A stretch of DNA of 64,000 nt, taken from contig NZ_JAGINW010000001.1 of assembly GCF_017876405.1 (NCBI RefSeq), positions 8,879,203 to 8,943,202 on the forward strand, in the 5' to 3' direction. The translations under genes and the position numbers were made by a program. Source of the stretch: Kibdelosporangium banguiense (GTDB taxonomy: Bacteria; Actinomycetota; Actinomycetes; Mycobacteriales; Pseudonocardiaceae). Each line of letters starts with the position of its first letter. Positions within the stretch are counted from its first letter, which is position 1. The notes beneath the pieces were generated by a model. It was given only the letters and a program-made list of their open reading frames with translations, searched no databases and was not told where the DNA came from. Of this stretch, positions 1 through 7,865 are shown in pieces.

Positions 1-2
1 TT

Positions 3-1520
3 GGGCAGGCCATTGCTGGCGGGCAGCACCAGCCCTCCAGTGTGATCGCATCCCGTACCCGGCACGTGGCTGCCTTCGCCCGCAGACACGGGCGGCTGCC
101 GGTGGATGTGTTCGACCTGGAGCCCGCGCCACGGAGCGCGCGGATGCTGCTGCTGTCAGCGTGCGACAAGCAGCAGGCCACCCTCGAGCGCGCGGATGAC
201 GCGGGCCGGGTGCTACTGCGGCTGCAACTGCCCACACGGCATGACCCGAGGTCCTATCAGGACTGGGCGTGGGTGGCCTGCCCGATCTCGCTGCCGCCGA
301 CGGTGCCCGCCAGTGCGATCCTGCACCTGCCCACCCTGCGCGTCCGCCAGGACCGTGTTCGCGTTGATCTGGCCTATACTCACGCCGTTCCCCGGACCTG
401 GAGCACCGGGCATACCGTCGCGCTGGGTGTGGACTGGGGCCTCAACACTCTGCTGTCCGCTGGGACCGTCCGGCTGCATGATGACGGCCGTATCACCGCC
501 CTCGGGGCCGGGAGCATGTTCCGGGCCGCTGGTGTTCTGGCCAAGCAGCACCGGCTGCGCAGGCACAGCGAGCGCCTGCACGCCAAGGCTGAGCAGTACC
601 AGAGGCTGGCCGCCGGCGACACCGAACACCCGCTGGAGGCCAAGCACCAGGTCCTGCAGGAGGAGATCCGTGCGGTGTCCGCCCGCCGGTCGAACCTCAA
701 CGACGCCCTGGCGTGGTCCGCCGCGCGCTGGGCCGTGGACCAGGCGCTCGCCAGCACCGCGACCGTGATCTACGTCGAGGACCTTCGGTCGATGGAAGCC
801 CGCGGCATGGGCCGCACCCATAACACGCGCCTGTCCCAGCAGATACGCGGGCGGATCGTGGATCGGATGCGACACCTGGCCGTCGAGGCTGGGATCGCTG
901 TGGTCACCGTCCCGGCCCGCAACACCTCCAAGCACTGCCCCCAGTGCCTCACCGTCCTGCGGCACCGTAAAGCCCCCGACCGGCCCACCACACCCGGATG
1001 GAAGTGGGCTCTCTGCGGCTCGTGCGGTTACCAGGGCGACCGCGACACCGGCGCGTGGCAGCGCATCGCCGCACGCGGCCTGACCCATCAGGCCAAGACC
1101 GTCACCGACCGCGCCAGTAATGCCGCCAGCAGCGCCATGGTCGTCCGCACGGTCGTGGACACACTCGAAGCGGGCGCGGTCATCACACCCGCGAAGACCA
1201 GCCGAGACCGGACCAAGACCGGACCCACCCGGCCACGATCCACACGCCCCGCGCCCAGGCGACGCAGGGCACCCTCCCCCACCCGCCCTTCGGGACCGGC
1301 GGGCCAGCGTCCGGAGGGACACGCTCACACGGACCGGACCCGGCTGCCCCGCGCAGCCCACCGGCACCAGGACGTGACAACGATCAGCACACCCATCACC
1401 CGGCACAAGCCACGAGGAGCAGCACTGGGCGCAGGATTCCACCTGCATACCCACGCCACCCCTCCACGATGGGCCGACCCACCGCCGGACATCACGTCCA
1501 GCATGGGATCGCTTAGCTGA
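3..1520 (+). CDS. TnpB-type RuvC nuclease / IS605-family transposase, partial at the 5' end
   Basis: The reading frame is open to the left window edge; the first in-window start codon is the GTG at 42, so the true start may lie upstream. Numbered from that GTG, the protein has the RuvC motifs of TnpB: Asp131 in GVDWG, Glu246 in YVEDL and Asp333/Asp335 in GDRDTGA. Between the last two lies a zinc ribbon, CPQC (299-302) and CGSCG (325-329). A charged helical stretch (about 165-225) separates RuvC-I and RuvC-II. TnpB proteins are known RNA-guided DNA nucleases encoded by IS200/IS605 elements; no TnpA lies in the window. The last 120 or so residues are Arg/Pro/Thr-rich and unlike the family core, and may instead reflect the overlapping omega-RNA and element end. 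All catalytic residues seem present, so it may be active. Confidence 0.8.
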   Translation, partial: GQAIAGGQHQPSSVIASRTRHVAAFARRHGRLPVDVFDLEPAPRSARMLLLSACDKQQATLERADDAGRVLLRLQLPTRHDPRSYQDWAWVACPISLPPTVPASAILHLPTLRVRQDRVRVDLAYTHAVPRTWSTGHTVALGVDWGLNTLLSAGTVRLHDDGRITALGAGSMFRAAGVLAKQHRLRRHSERLHAKAEQYQRLAAGDTEHPLEAKHQVLQEEIRAVSARRSNLNDALAWSAARWAVDQALASTATVIYVEDLRSMEARGMGRTHNTRLSQQIRGRIVDRMRHLAVEAGIAVVTVPARNTSKHCPQCLTVLRHRKAPDRPTTPGWKWALCGSCGYQGDRDTGAWQRIAARGLTHQAKTVTDRASNAASSAMVVRTVVDTLEAGAVITPAKTSRDRTKTGPTRPRSTRPAPRRRRAPSPTRPSGPAGQRPEGHAHTDRTRLPRAAHRHQDVTTISTPITRHKPRGAALGAGFHLHTHATPPRWADPPPDITSSMGSLS

Positions 1521-1567
1521 TCAGAGACGCTTGATCTTTCCGCGAGGACACCCTATCGTCGCCCAAG

Positions 1568-1586
1568 CAAGGTTAGGCTATGCTAA
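1568..1586 (+). promoter_or_regulatory. Iron box (IdeR/DmdR operator)
   Basis: The 19 bases AAGGTTAGGCTATGCTAA plus one flanking base match the actinobacterial IdeR/DmdR consensus TTAGGTTAGGCTAACCTAA at about 15 of 19 positions. The site ends 18 bases before the ATG of the siderophore-interacting protein, where a bound iron-loaded repressor would block transcription. The match was made by eye. Confidence 0.8.
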
Positions 1587-1604
1587 CTGAACGGGCCTGG
1601 TGTC

Positions 1605-2399
1605 ATGTCGAGAGTCAAAACGCCTGCTCAGCGTAAGATGATCCGGGCCGAAGTGGTGCGTACCCACCGCACCAGCCCGAGCTTCGTGACGCTCACGATC
1701 GGCGGGCCGGACCTCGCCCATTTCGTACCCGCCGGGTTCGACCAGTGCGTCCGCCTGTTCTTCCGCCGCGACGGCCAACGCGAGCTGGCAATGCCGACGA
1801 GGTCCAACAACGTGTGGGTCGCCCAGCACATGATGTCCCGCACGGCCACCCGGCCCTGGGTACGCAACTACACCGTGCGGGCGTTCCGTCCGGACAGCCT
1901 CGAGATGGACATCGAGTTCGCATTGCACGGTGACGACACTCCCGCAACAGCCTTCGCCACCAAGGCAAGTGAAGGCGACCCGGTCGGGATCTTCGACGAG
2001 GGCGTCGGCTACTGGCCCACAAAGGACACTCAGTTGCTGGTCGCCGACGAGAGCGCAGTCCCTGCCGCACTGGCGATCCTCGACCACGCCCCACAAGACC
2101 TGCGGGCCCACGTCTACCTCGAAGTGCCACGCACAGCAGACATCCGGAACCTGGACACGCCACCAGGCGTGACCGTGCATTGGATCGCCCGCGACGACTC
2201 CCCCGAACTTCCCGGTCAGCCGGCCTTGCGCACGCTCAAGGCCGCGGACCTGCCCGACGGCCCGCTGTACACGTGGGTCGCCGGCGAAAGCGCGCTGGCC
2301 ACAGGGTTGCGACGACATCTGGTGCAGGACCGGAAGATGCCGAAGTCCGACGTCACGTTCCTCGGCTACTGGCGGCACGGCAAAGCCAGCCTCGGCTGA
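1605..2399 (+). CDS. Siderophore-interacting protein (FAD/NAD(P)H ferric-siderophore reductase)
   Basis: A 264-residue protein of the SIP family (ViuB/YqjH type), which releases iron from imported ferric siderophores in the cytoplasm using FAD and NAD(P)H. The N-terminal half is a ferredoxin-reductase-like FAD barrel containing RPWVRNYTVR (about residues 84-93), the family's RxYT-type flavin motif, followed by a segment ending in GDPVGIF. The C-terminal half holds the SIP NAD(P)H domain, with VAGESALATGLRRHL and a final GYWRHGKA, a family hallmark. The ATG at 1605 is the start, with a weak ribosome site. It stands alone: no siderophore synthesis or uptake gene is adjacent. The iron box directly upstream implies induction under iron limitation. 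Confidence 0.92.
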   Translation: MSRVKTPAQRKMIRAEVVRTHRTSPSFVTLTIGGPDLAHFVPAGFDQCVRLFFRRDGQRELAMPTRSNNVWVAQHMMSRTATRPWVRNYTVRAFRPDSLEMDIEFALHGDDTPATAFATKASEGDPVGIFDEGVGYWPTKDTQLLVADESAVPAALAILDHAPQDLRAHVYLEVPRTADIRNLDTPPGVTVHWIARDDSPELPGQPALRTLKAADLPDGPLYTWVAGESALATGLRRHLVQDRKMPKSDVTFLGYWRHGKASLG

Positions 2400-2527
2400 T
2401 CGACCGCATCAACACGGGCGATCTCAGCCAACGTCCGATAAACGCGCTGGTTATGTCAGTGGGCGTTCGGTCGCGTTCAGGCCGCGGCGTTTGTGGGTGC
2501 TTCGGGAGCACCTTTACGGTCTCTCCC

Positions 2528-3226
2528 ATGGCGGTTCGGGACGAGATTTTGCAGGCGGCGCTGTTCTGCTTCAGCTCCGAGGGGTACGAGCACACCACCG
2601 TCGCTCGGATCCGGGAGGCCAGCGGGGTCTCGAACGGTGCCTTGTTCCACCACTTCCGCTCGAAGGAGGCGATCGCCGGGGCGCTCTACCTGGACGCGAT
2701 GGCCTCGATCCACGACGCCTATCGCCAGGTCCTCACCGGGCGGCCGGCAACCATCGCGGAGGGCGTCGGCGACTTCGTGCGTCAGCATCTTCGGTGGATC
2801 GAGGAGCATCCAGACCTGGCCCGGTTCATCTACGCACAGGGACGGTTCCATCGGCTGCCGGAGGTCGACGCACGCCTGGAAGAGATGAACGCGGACATCG
2901 GCGCCGCCTACGTCGAGTGGCTGGAGCCGTTCATCGCCCGCGGTGACGTCCTGCGGCTGCCGCTGGACGTGATGGTCGCGATCGTCACCGGGCCCGCGCA
3001 CGCGATCGCGCAACGCTGGCTTGCCGACGGAGGGCAGGGGTCGCTCCTGCGCCACGCCGACGTGCTCGCGCAGGCCGCCACGGCGGGCCTCGGCGCCACT
3101 CCCGTGCCTGTCCCACCGTCGCCCCACCGGCCAGCGACGGCCCGGATCCGCATCGAGCTACTCGACGACGACGGCGCACCGCTGGCGAGCGGTAGAACGG
3201 AACTCCGCCTCGACCCATCAGAGTAA
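2528..3226 (+). CDS. TetR-family transcriptional regulator
   Basis: A 232-residue TetR protein starting at ATG 2528 (MAVRDEILQAALFCF). The HTH occupies about residues 1-50, with the recognition region TTVARIREASGVSNGALFHHF. The frame stays open far upstream, but that extension has no TetR similarity and no good start. The C-terminal ligand domain ends in an unusual Pro-rich stretch and short beta-like tail (about 195-232). The gene is co-oriented with, and 46 bases upstream of, an acyl-CoA dehydrogenase. Two tandem palindromes lie at its stop codon, so it probably controls the downstream acyl-CoA genes. The ligand, perhaps an acyl-CoA, is an inference. Confidence 0.88.
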   Translation: MAVRDEILQAALFCFSSEGYEHTTVARIREASGVSNGALFHHFRSKEAIAGALYLDAMASIHDAYRQVLTGRPATIAEGVGDFVRQHLRWIEEHPDLARFIYAQGRFHRLPEVDARLEEMNADIGAAYVEWLEPFIARGDVLRLPLDVMVAIVTGPAHAIAQRWLADGGQGSLLRHADVLAQAATAGLGATPVPVPPSPHRPATARIRIELLDDDGAPLASGRTELRLDPSE

Positions 3227-3247
3227 TACTCCAGAGTAGTACTCTGG
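3221..3247. promoter_or_regulatory. Tandem palindromic operator before the acyl-CoA dehydrogenase
   Basis: Two copies of GAGTANTACTC lie 13 bases apart (3221-3231 and 3234-3244). The second is extended to a perfect 17-base palindrome, CCAGAGTAGTACTCTGG (3231-3247). The first overlaps the tetR stop codon. The pair sits 26 bases before the acyl-CoA dehydrogenase ATG, the expected place for a TetR operator. Confidence 0.7.
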
Positions 3248-3272
3248 CCATCATTCGAGAGATGGAGCAAAG

Positions 3273-4430
3273 ATGACCCTGAACACCGTCGCGCCGTCAG
3301 ACGACACCCAGCAGCCGACGCTCCGCGCCGAGGCCGTGGCCGCCGCGTCCCGGTTCGCGCCGCGGGCCAGGGAACTCCGGCAGCACGTGATCGACCACCA
3401 CGAGATCCACCCGGAGCTGTGGTCGGAGCTCTGCGACCGCGGCTGGCCGGGCTTGCTCAGGTCGGACGGCCTGGCCGGCATGTCCCTGGTTCTGGAGGCC
3501 TTCGCCGAGCAGGGCATCCTGCTCTGGCTGCCGGTCCTGTCCTCGGCGGTCGCGCACGCGATCGACAAGCAGGGTCCCGACCCCGCCCGCCGGTGGCTCG
3601 AGGGAGTCTCCGCCGGCACCACGCTGCTGGGCGTAGCCATGACCGAGCCGGAGACCGGCCACAACGTCTTCGCCACGCGCACCCAGATCCGGCGCGACGG
3701 TGACACCTTCGTGGTCAACGGCTTCAAGCAGGTCACTTCGGGCCTGGACATCGTCGACCGGGTCCTCGTGCACGGACGTGCGGTCGGCCAGGACGGCACG
3801 TCATCCGGGTACGCCACCGTCCTGGTCGACCCGCGCGCCGCAGGCGCCACGGCCACCGAGGTGCCGATGGGAAACCGGGAAGGCCTGCGCCAGTTCGGGC
3901 TCGAACTCCGCGACGTCGTCGTGCCGGCGGCGGACCTGGTCGGCGACGTGGGCTCCGGGATGCTCGTGCTCTGGTCGTTCGCCAACGTGGAGCGCGTCCT
4001 GACGGCATCGATCTGTCTCGGCGCGGCCCGGCACTGCATCGAGGCCGCCGTCGATCGGGCTCGCACCCGCACCATCGCCGGCGGCCTCCCGATCGGCACC
4101 AAGCAAGCCATCTCGCATCCGATTGCCCGACTCCACGCCAGGTATTCCGCCGCGCGATCGCTGCTGCTCGACATCACCGCGGCCTTCGACGCCGGTGACG
4201 ACGGCGCCTCGTTCGCCAGCAACGTCAACGCGGTCAAGGTGCTGGCCTCCGAGCTGGCCTTCGACGCGGCCGATCACACCGTGCAGGTCTTCGGTGCCGA
4301 GGCGTGGGACCGGCGCGGGCCCTGGATGGATCTCTACCTCGACGCGCGCCTGTCGCGCTCGGGCCCGTTGAGCAACGAGTTCGCGCTCAACTTCCTCGCC
4401 GAGCATGTGCTCGGCTTGCCCGCCAACTGA
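3273..4430 (+). CDS. Acyl-CoA dehydrogenase family protein
   Basis: A 385-residue flavoprotein of the acyl-CoA dehydrogenase superfamily, which oxidises an acyl-CoA (or related substrate) at the alpha-beta bond and passes electrons to ETF. Seen in sequence: an N-terminal helical domain, the middle-domain motif GVAMTEPETGHNVFAT (about 120-135), a beta domain, and a C-terminal helical bundle with VQVFGAEAW (about 343-351), the usual FAD-contact loop. The usual catalytic Glu region is not clear by eye, so it could be a non-classical member. The start has a GGAGCAAAG-type ribosome site. The FlK-like thioesterase follows 121 bases downstream on the same strand, suggesting one acyl-CoA unit under the upstream TetR. 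Confidence 0.85.
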   Translation: MTLNTVAPSDDTQQPTLRAEAVAAASRFAPRARELRQHVIDHHEIHPELWSELCDRGWPGLLRSDGLAGMSLVLEAFAEQGILLWLPVLSSAVAHAIDKQGPDPARRWLEGVSAGTTLLGVAMTEPETGHNVFATRTQIRRDGDTFVVNGFKQVTSGLDIVDRVLVHGRAVGQDGTSSGYATVLVDPRAAGATATEVPMGNREGLRQFGLELRDVVVPAADLVGDVGSGMLVLWSFANVERVLTASICLGAARHCIEAAVDRARTRTIAGGLPIGTKQAISHPIARLHARYSAARSLLLDITAAFDAGDDGASFASNVNAVKVLASELAFDAADHTVQVFGAEAWDRRGPWMDLYLDARLSRSGPLSNEFALNFLAEHVLGLPAN

Positions 4431-4551
4431 CGGTTGGGCCGCCCGGGGCAGTCGCAGCCGTCGGCGACCGGGCCCCGGCTCCCGCCCACCTCCAGATATC
4501 CCGGCCCCTACCGCGCGCCGGCGCCAGCACCCGTAACCGGAGGATCCAACA

Positions 4552-4962
4552 GTGCGCGACACTCTCGCCCCAGGCCTACACGCCACATTCGACTACCCGG
4601 TGCCCGCCGAACGGACCGTGCCGCACCTGCTGCCCGAAGCCGCCGAGTTCGCCGCGATGCCGTACGTGCTGGCCACCGGATACCTGGTCGGACTGGTCGA
4701 GTGGACATGCATGCGAGCGCTGGCCGACCACCTGGAGCCGACCGAACGCACGCTCGGGGTGCACGTCGACCTCAGCCACGAGGCTCCCACCCCACCCGAC
4801 CACATCGTGACCATCGACGTCGAGCTGACCCGGATGGAAGGGCGGATTCTGACTTTTGAGGTGACGGCCCGCGACGAGGCCGCCGTGGTGTGCCGGGGCA
4901 CGCACCGACGCGCGGTGATCGACCTCGACCGGTTCGAGCGCAAGTTGTCCGCCCGCCAGTAG
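4552..4962 (+). CDS. Fluoroacetyl-CoA thioesterase (FlK)-family hotdog thioesterase
   Basis: A 136-residue hotdog protein that aligns along its whole length with FlK, the fluoroacetyl-CoA thioesterase of Streptomyces cattleya (from memory, not a search). The catalytic residues fall at identical numbers: Thr42 and Glu50 in ATGYLVGLVEW, and His76 in VDLSHEAPTPP. The C-terminal GTHRRAVIDLDRF also matches. The lid residue Phe36, which gates fluorine selectivity in FlK, is Met36 here, while Phe33 is kept, so the substrate may be a different short acyl-CoA. GTG start at 4552 with a good GGAGGA site 8 bases upstream. It lies 121 bases after the acyl-CoA dehydrogenase and probably belongs to that TetR-controlled unit. 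Confidence 0.85.
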   Translation: MRDTLAPGLHATFDYPVPAERTVPHLLPEAAEFAAMPYVLATGYLVGLVEWTCMRALADHLEPTERTLGVHVDLSHEAPTPPDHIVTIDVELTRMEGRILTFEVTARDEAAVVCRGTHRRAVIDLDRFERKLSARQ

Positions 4963-5262
4963 GCGAGTCAGGGCCTGCTCCAGCTGCGTCCGGGTAGCCG
5001 CGCGGGCGGGGCCGGCACCCTGACCAGCCGGGAACATGCGATGGCCCGCGCCGCATTCCCGTGCACACCAACAGATCGGCGAACACTGCGGTGCGCCTTC
5101 CCACTGCTGGCCGGTCGCCCATAAGCGTCCAACTGCGACAGTCGGGAAACTACGCCACAAACGTCAGGCATCCGGCGCAACACTTGAGAATTCATTGCTG
5201 TCCCTCCGTCACCGCATCGATCGCAAGCATCGCCAACTCCCGGACAGCCGTGGTAACCCCTA

Positions 5263-5306
5263 CTGGTCCGACCGGCGAGCTTGCCCATCTCCTCCGGTCG
5301 GACCAG
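5263..5306. promoter_or_regulatory. 13-bp perfect inverted repeat upstream of the opuC-like operon
   Basis: CTGGTCCGACCGG (5263-5275) and its exact reverse complement (5294-5306) are separated by 18 bases. Each arm also contains a 9-base palindrome GGTCNGACC, with starts 31 bases apart (about three helical turns). It could be a double operator or an RNA hairpin in the leader. It is the only clear structure in the 407-base gap between the thioesterase (ends 4962) and the first permease gene (5370); I see no gene in that gap. Confidence 0.6.
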
Positions 5307-5369
5307 GGATGTTTAGGCCAGTTGTCCGATGGGCACCTTGTCGCGTCCGGCATGACCTCGGGGAGGGCC

Positions 5370-6020
5370 GTGAGCTTCTGGGAGTTCGTCAGCGACCGCT
5401 GGAGCAGACTGCTCAGTGAGTCGTTGTTGCATGTCAGCGCGGTGGTGCAGTGCACGATTCTGGCCGCGTTGATCGGGGTGGCGATCGGCGTGGCGGTGTA
5501 CCGCAGCCCGATCGGGTCCACCGTGGCCACCGCGCTTACGAGCGCGATTCTCACCATTCCGTCGTTCGCGCTGCTTGGGTTGCTGATCCCGGTGCTTGGG
5601 CTGGGCGCAGAACCCACGGTCGTCGCGTTGGTCCTTTATGGCCTGCTGCCGATTGTGCGCAACACGATCGTCGGACTGGCCGGTGTGGACGGTGCGATCA
5701 CCGATGCCGCCCGCGGCATCGGGATGAACAGGTTCGGGGTGCTGACCCGGATCGAGTTGCGGCTGGCGTGGCCGGCGATTCTGGCTGGGATGCGCGTCGC
5801 GACACAGATGCTGATGGGTATCGCGGCGATCGCGGCGTACGCGCGTGGTCCCGGTCTCGGCGTCGAGATCTTCGCCGGGCTGACCCGTGCGGGCAGTGCC
5901 AACGCCACCAACCAGGCGATCGCCGGCACGGTCGGCATCGTCATCCTGGCCCTTGTCCTGGACGGGATCTTCGTCCTGATCGGCCGGTTCACGACTTCGA
6001 GGGGGATCAGTGGCCAGTGA
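5370..6020 (+). CDS. Glycine betaine/choline-type ABC transporter permease
   Basis: A 216-residue inner-membrane permease of the OpuCB/ProW-like family, with five or more hydrophobic segments and the EAA-type loop DAARGIGMNRFGVLTRIEL (about 112-130) that docks the ATPase. The GTG at 5370 gives MSFWEFVSDRW, the usual start of this family, and follows GGGAGGG closely; an in-frame ATG at 5352 is the alternative. It is the first gene of a four-gene importer: its end overlaps the ATPase start by 11 bases, and a second permease and a lipoprotein follow. The expected substrate is a quaternary ammonium compound such as glycine betaine, choline or carnitine. The upstream 13-bp inverted repeat is a likely control site. 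Confidence 0.88.
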   Translation: MSFWEFVSDRWSRLLSESLLHVSAVVQCTILAALIGVAIGVAVYRSPIGSTVATALTSAILTIPSFALLGLLIPVLGLGAEPTVVALVLYGLLPIVRNTIVGLAGVDGAITDAARGIGMNRFGVLTRIELRLAWPAILAGMRVATQMLMGIAAIAAYARGPGLGVEIFAGLTRAGSANATNQAIAGTVGIVILALVLDGIFVLIGRFTTSRGISGQ

Positions 6021-7113
6021 GATCCAGCTGACCGACGTCACCAAGCGCTACCCGGGCCGCCGCCCGCCCGCGGTCGACAACTTCACCATCACCATCCCGG
6101 CCGGGCAGATCGTGGTGTTCGTGGGCCCGTCGGGCTGCGGCAAGACCACCACCATGCGCATGATCAACCGGCTGATCGAGCCCACCTCGGGCAAGATCAC
6201 GATCGACGGCAAGGACGCGCTTTCCCTGGATCCGGACGATCTGCGGCGTGGCATCGGGTACGCCATCCAGCAGGCCGGGCTCTTCCCGCACATGACCGTC
6301 GCCCAGAACGTCGGTGTCGTTCCCGGGCTGCTCGGCTGGGAGCGCAAGAAGGTCACCGACCGCGTGGACGAGATGCTCGACTTGGTCGGGCTGGACCCGG
6401 CCGAGTTCCGCAACCGGTTCCCCCGCCAGCTTTCGGGTGGTCAGCAGCAACGCGTCGGCGTAGCCAGGGCTCTTGCCGCCGACCCGCCTGTGCTGCTGAT
6501 GGACGAGCCGTTCGGCGCGGTCGACCCCATCACGAGGGGCAACCTGCAGGACGAGCTGATGCGTCTGCAGGCCGAACTGCGCAAGACGATCGTGTTCGTC
6601 ACCCACGACTTCGACGAGGCCGTCAAGCTCGGCGACCGGATCGCGGTGCTGGGCAACCAGTCCAAGATCCTGCAGTACGACACGCCTGAGGCCATCCTCG
6701 CCAACCCGGCCGACGACACCGTTGCCGGGTTCGTGGGCGCGGGTGCTTCGTTGAAGCAGTTGACATTGCGGCGGGTGCACGATGTGGAGCTGGCGAAGGC
6801 CGGCGTCCTAGTGTCCACAGAGGATGATCCCGGTGAGATCCGGCGCAAGCTCGTCGACGCCGGCAAGAGCTTCGCGCTGATGCTGGACGGCCGGCGCCGG
6901 CCGGTGAGCTGGGTGCATGTCCGTGAACCCCAGGTGCAGCGCCCGATTCGCGACATGGTGTCCAATGAGTCGACGCTGCAGGACGCACTCGAGGCGATCC
7001 TCACCGAGGGCGGCAACGCAGTCGTGACCGGTGCCCGCGGCGAGTACGTGGGCCTGGTCGAAATCGACACTGTCATGGCGATCGTCCGTCAGTTGCGGGA
7101 GGAGAACGCATGA
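6010..7113 (+). CDS. Betaine/choline ABC transporter ATP-binding protein
   Basis: A 367-residue ABC ATPase of the OpuCA/ProV type. Visible motifs: Walker A GPSGCGKTT (39-47), Q-loop in IGYAIQQAGLFPHMTV (82-97), signature LSGGQQQR (141-148), Walker B VLLMDEP (161-167), and switch His in VFVTHDFDEA. The C-terminal 110 residues contain a CBS-like region ending in VVTGARGEYVGLVEIDTVM, as in OpuCA proteins, where tandem CBS domains sense ionic strength or nucleotide. The GTG start at 6010 lies inside the first permease gene, and the last bases overlap the second permease as ATGA, so the three are translationally coupled. Confidence 0.92.
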   Translation: MASEIQLTDVTKRYPGRRPPAVDNFTITIPAGQIVVFVGPSGCGKTTTMRMINRLIEPTSGKITIDGKDALSLDPDDLRRGIGYAIQQAGLFPHMTVAQNVGVVPGLLGWERKKVTDRVDEMLDLVGLDPAEFRNRFPRQLSGGQQQRVGVARALAADPPVLLMDEPFGAVDPITRGNLQDELMRLQAELRKTIVFVTHDFDEAVKLGDRIAVLGNQSKILQYDTPEAILANPADDTVAGFVGAGASLKQLTLRRVHDVELAKAGVLVSTEDDPGEIRRKLVDAGKSFALMLDGRRRPVSWVHVREPQVQRPIRDMVSNESTLQDALEAILTEGGNAVVTGARGEYVGLVEIDTVMAIVRQLREENA

Positions 7114-7865
7114 CGGCCGTCGCGGTCGAGACGAAGCGCGCGGCGGGCCTCCGGATGTTCGCTCAGCCGATCGCGGTCGTCGTGCTGGTCACGGTCGTCC
7201 TTGTGTGGGCGTTCACGCAGGATCTCGACGCGATCGAAAAGCAGAGCATCAACGCGCCGGTGCTGCTCGGTGCCGTCTGGGACCACCTGGTGATCAGCTT
7301 CGTGGTGACCGGGCTGGTGCTCGTGATCGCCGTCCCGCTGGGGATCGTGCTGACCAGGCGGTGGGCCCGCCGCGCGGCACCGTTCTTCCTGGCGATCGCC
7401 ACCATCGGCCAGGCGTCACCGACGATCGGCATCCTGGTGCTGTTCTTCCTGCTGTCGGGCTGGGAAGGCCTGTGGGCGGCCGCGCTGCCGATCACCTTCT
7501 ACACACTGCTTCCGGTGCTGCGCAACACAATGGTCGGCCTGCAACAGATCGATCCGGCACTGGTGGACGCCGGCCGCGGCATCGGGATGTCCGCGTTCGC
7601 CGTGCTGCGGCGAATCGAACTGCCCCTGGCGATTCCCCTGATCCTCGCCGGGTTGCGGACCGCCCTCGTGCACGCGGTCGGCGTCGCCACCATGGCCGTG
7701 TTCGTCAACGGCGGCGGCCTCGGCCTGCTGATCGACACCGGCTACAAGCTCTCCCGGATCACCGTCCTGATCACCGGCGCCGTCCTGGCCGTCGCACTCG
7801 CGCTGCTGGTCGACTGGCTCGGCGCGGTCGCCGAGCAGTACCTCGGACCGAAGGGACTCCGTTGA
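7110..7865 (+). CDS. Betaine/choline-type ABC transporter permease (second)
   Basis: A 251-residue permease, paralogous to the one encoded at 5370, as in OpuC systems where OpuCB and OpuCD form the channel. It has a Lys/Arg-rich N-terminus, a first membrane segment at about 13-32, several more segments, and the EAA-like loop DAGRGIGMSAFAVLRRIELPL (about 151-171). Start and stop overlap the neighbouring genes by four bases on each side (ATGA at 7110 and TTGA at 7862), so it is co-translated with the ATPase and the binding lipoprotein. Confidence 0.9.
   Translation: MTAVAVETKRAAGLRMFAQPIAVVVLVTVVLVWAFTQDLDAIEKQSINAPVLLGAVWDHLVISFVVTGLVLVIAVPLGIVLTRRWARRAAPFFLAIATIGQASPTIGILVLFFLLSGWEGLWAAALPITFYTLLPVLRNTMVGLQQIDPALVDAGRGIGMSAFAVLRRIELPLAIPLILAGLRTALVHAVGVATMAVFVNGGGLGLLIDTGYKLSRITVLITGAVLAVALALLVDWLGAVAEQYLGPKGLR

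Noticed and set aside
2180..2527. Upstream extension of the first TetR frame
   Set aside because: It overlaps the siderophore-interacting protein gene and lacks TetR similarity.
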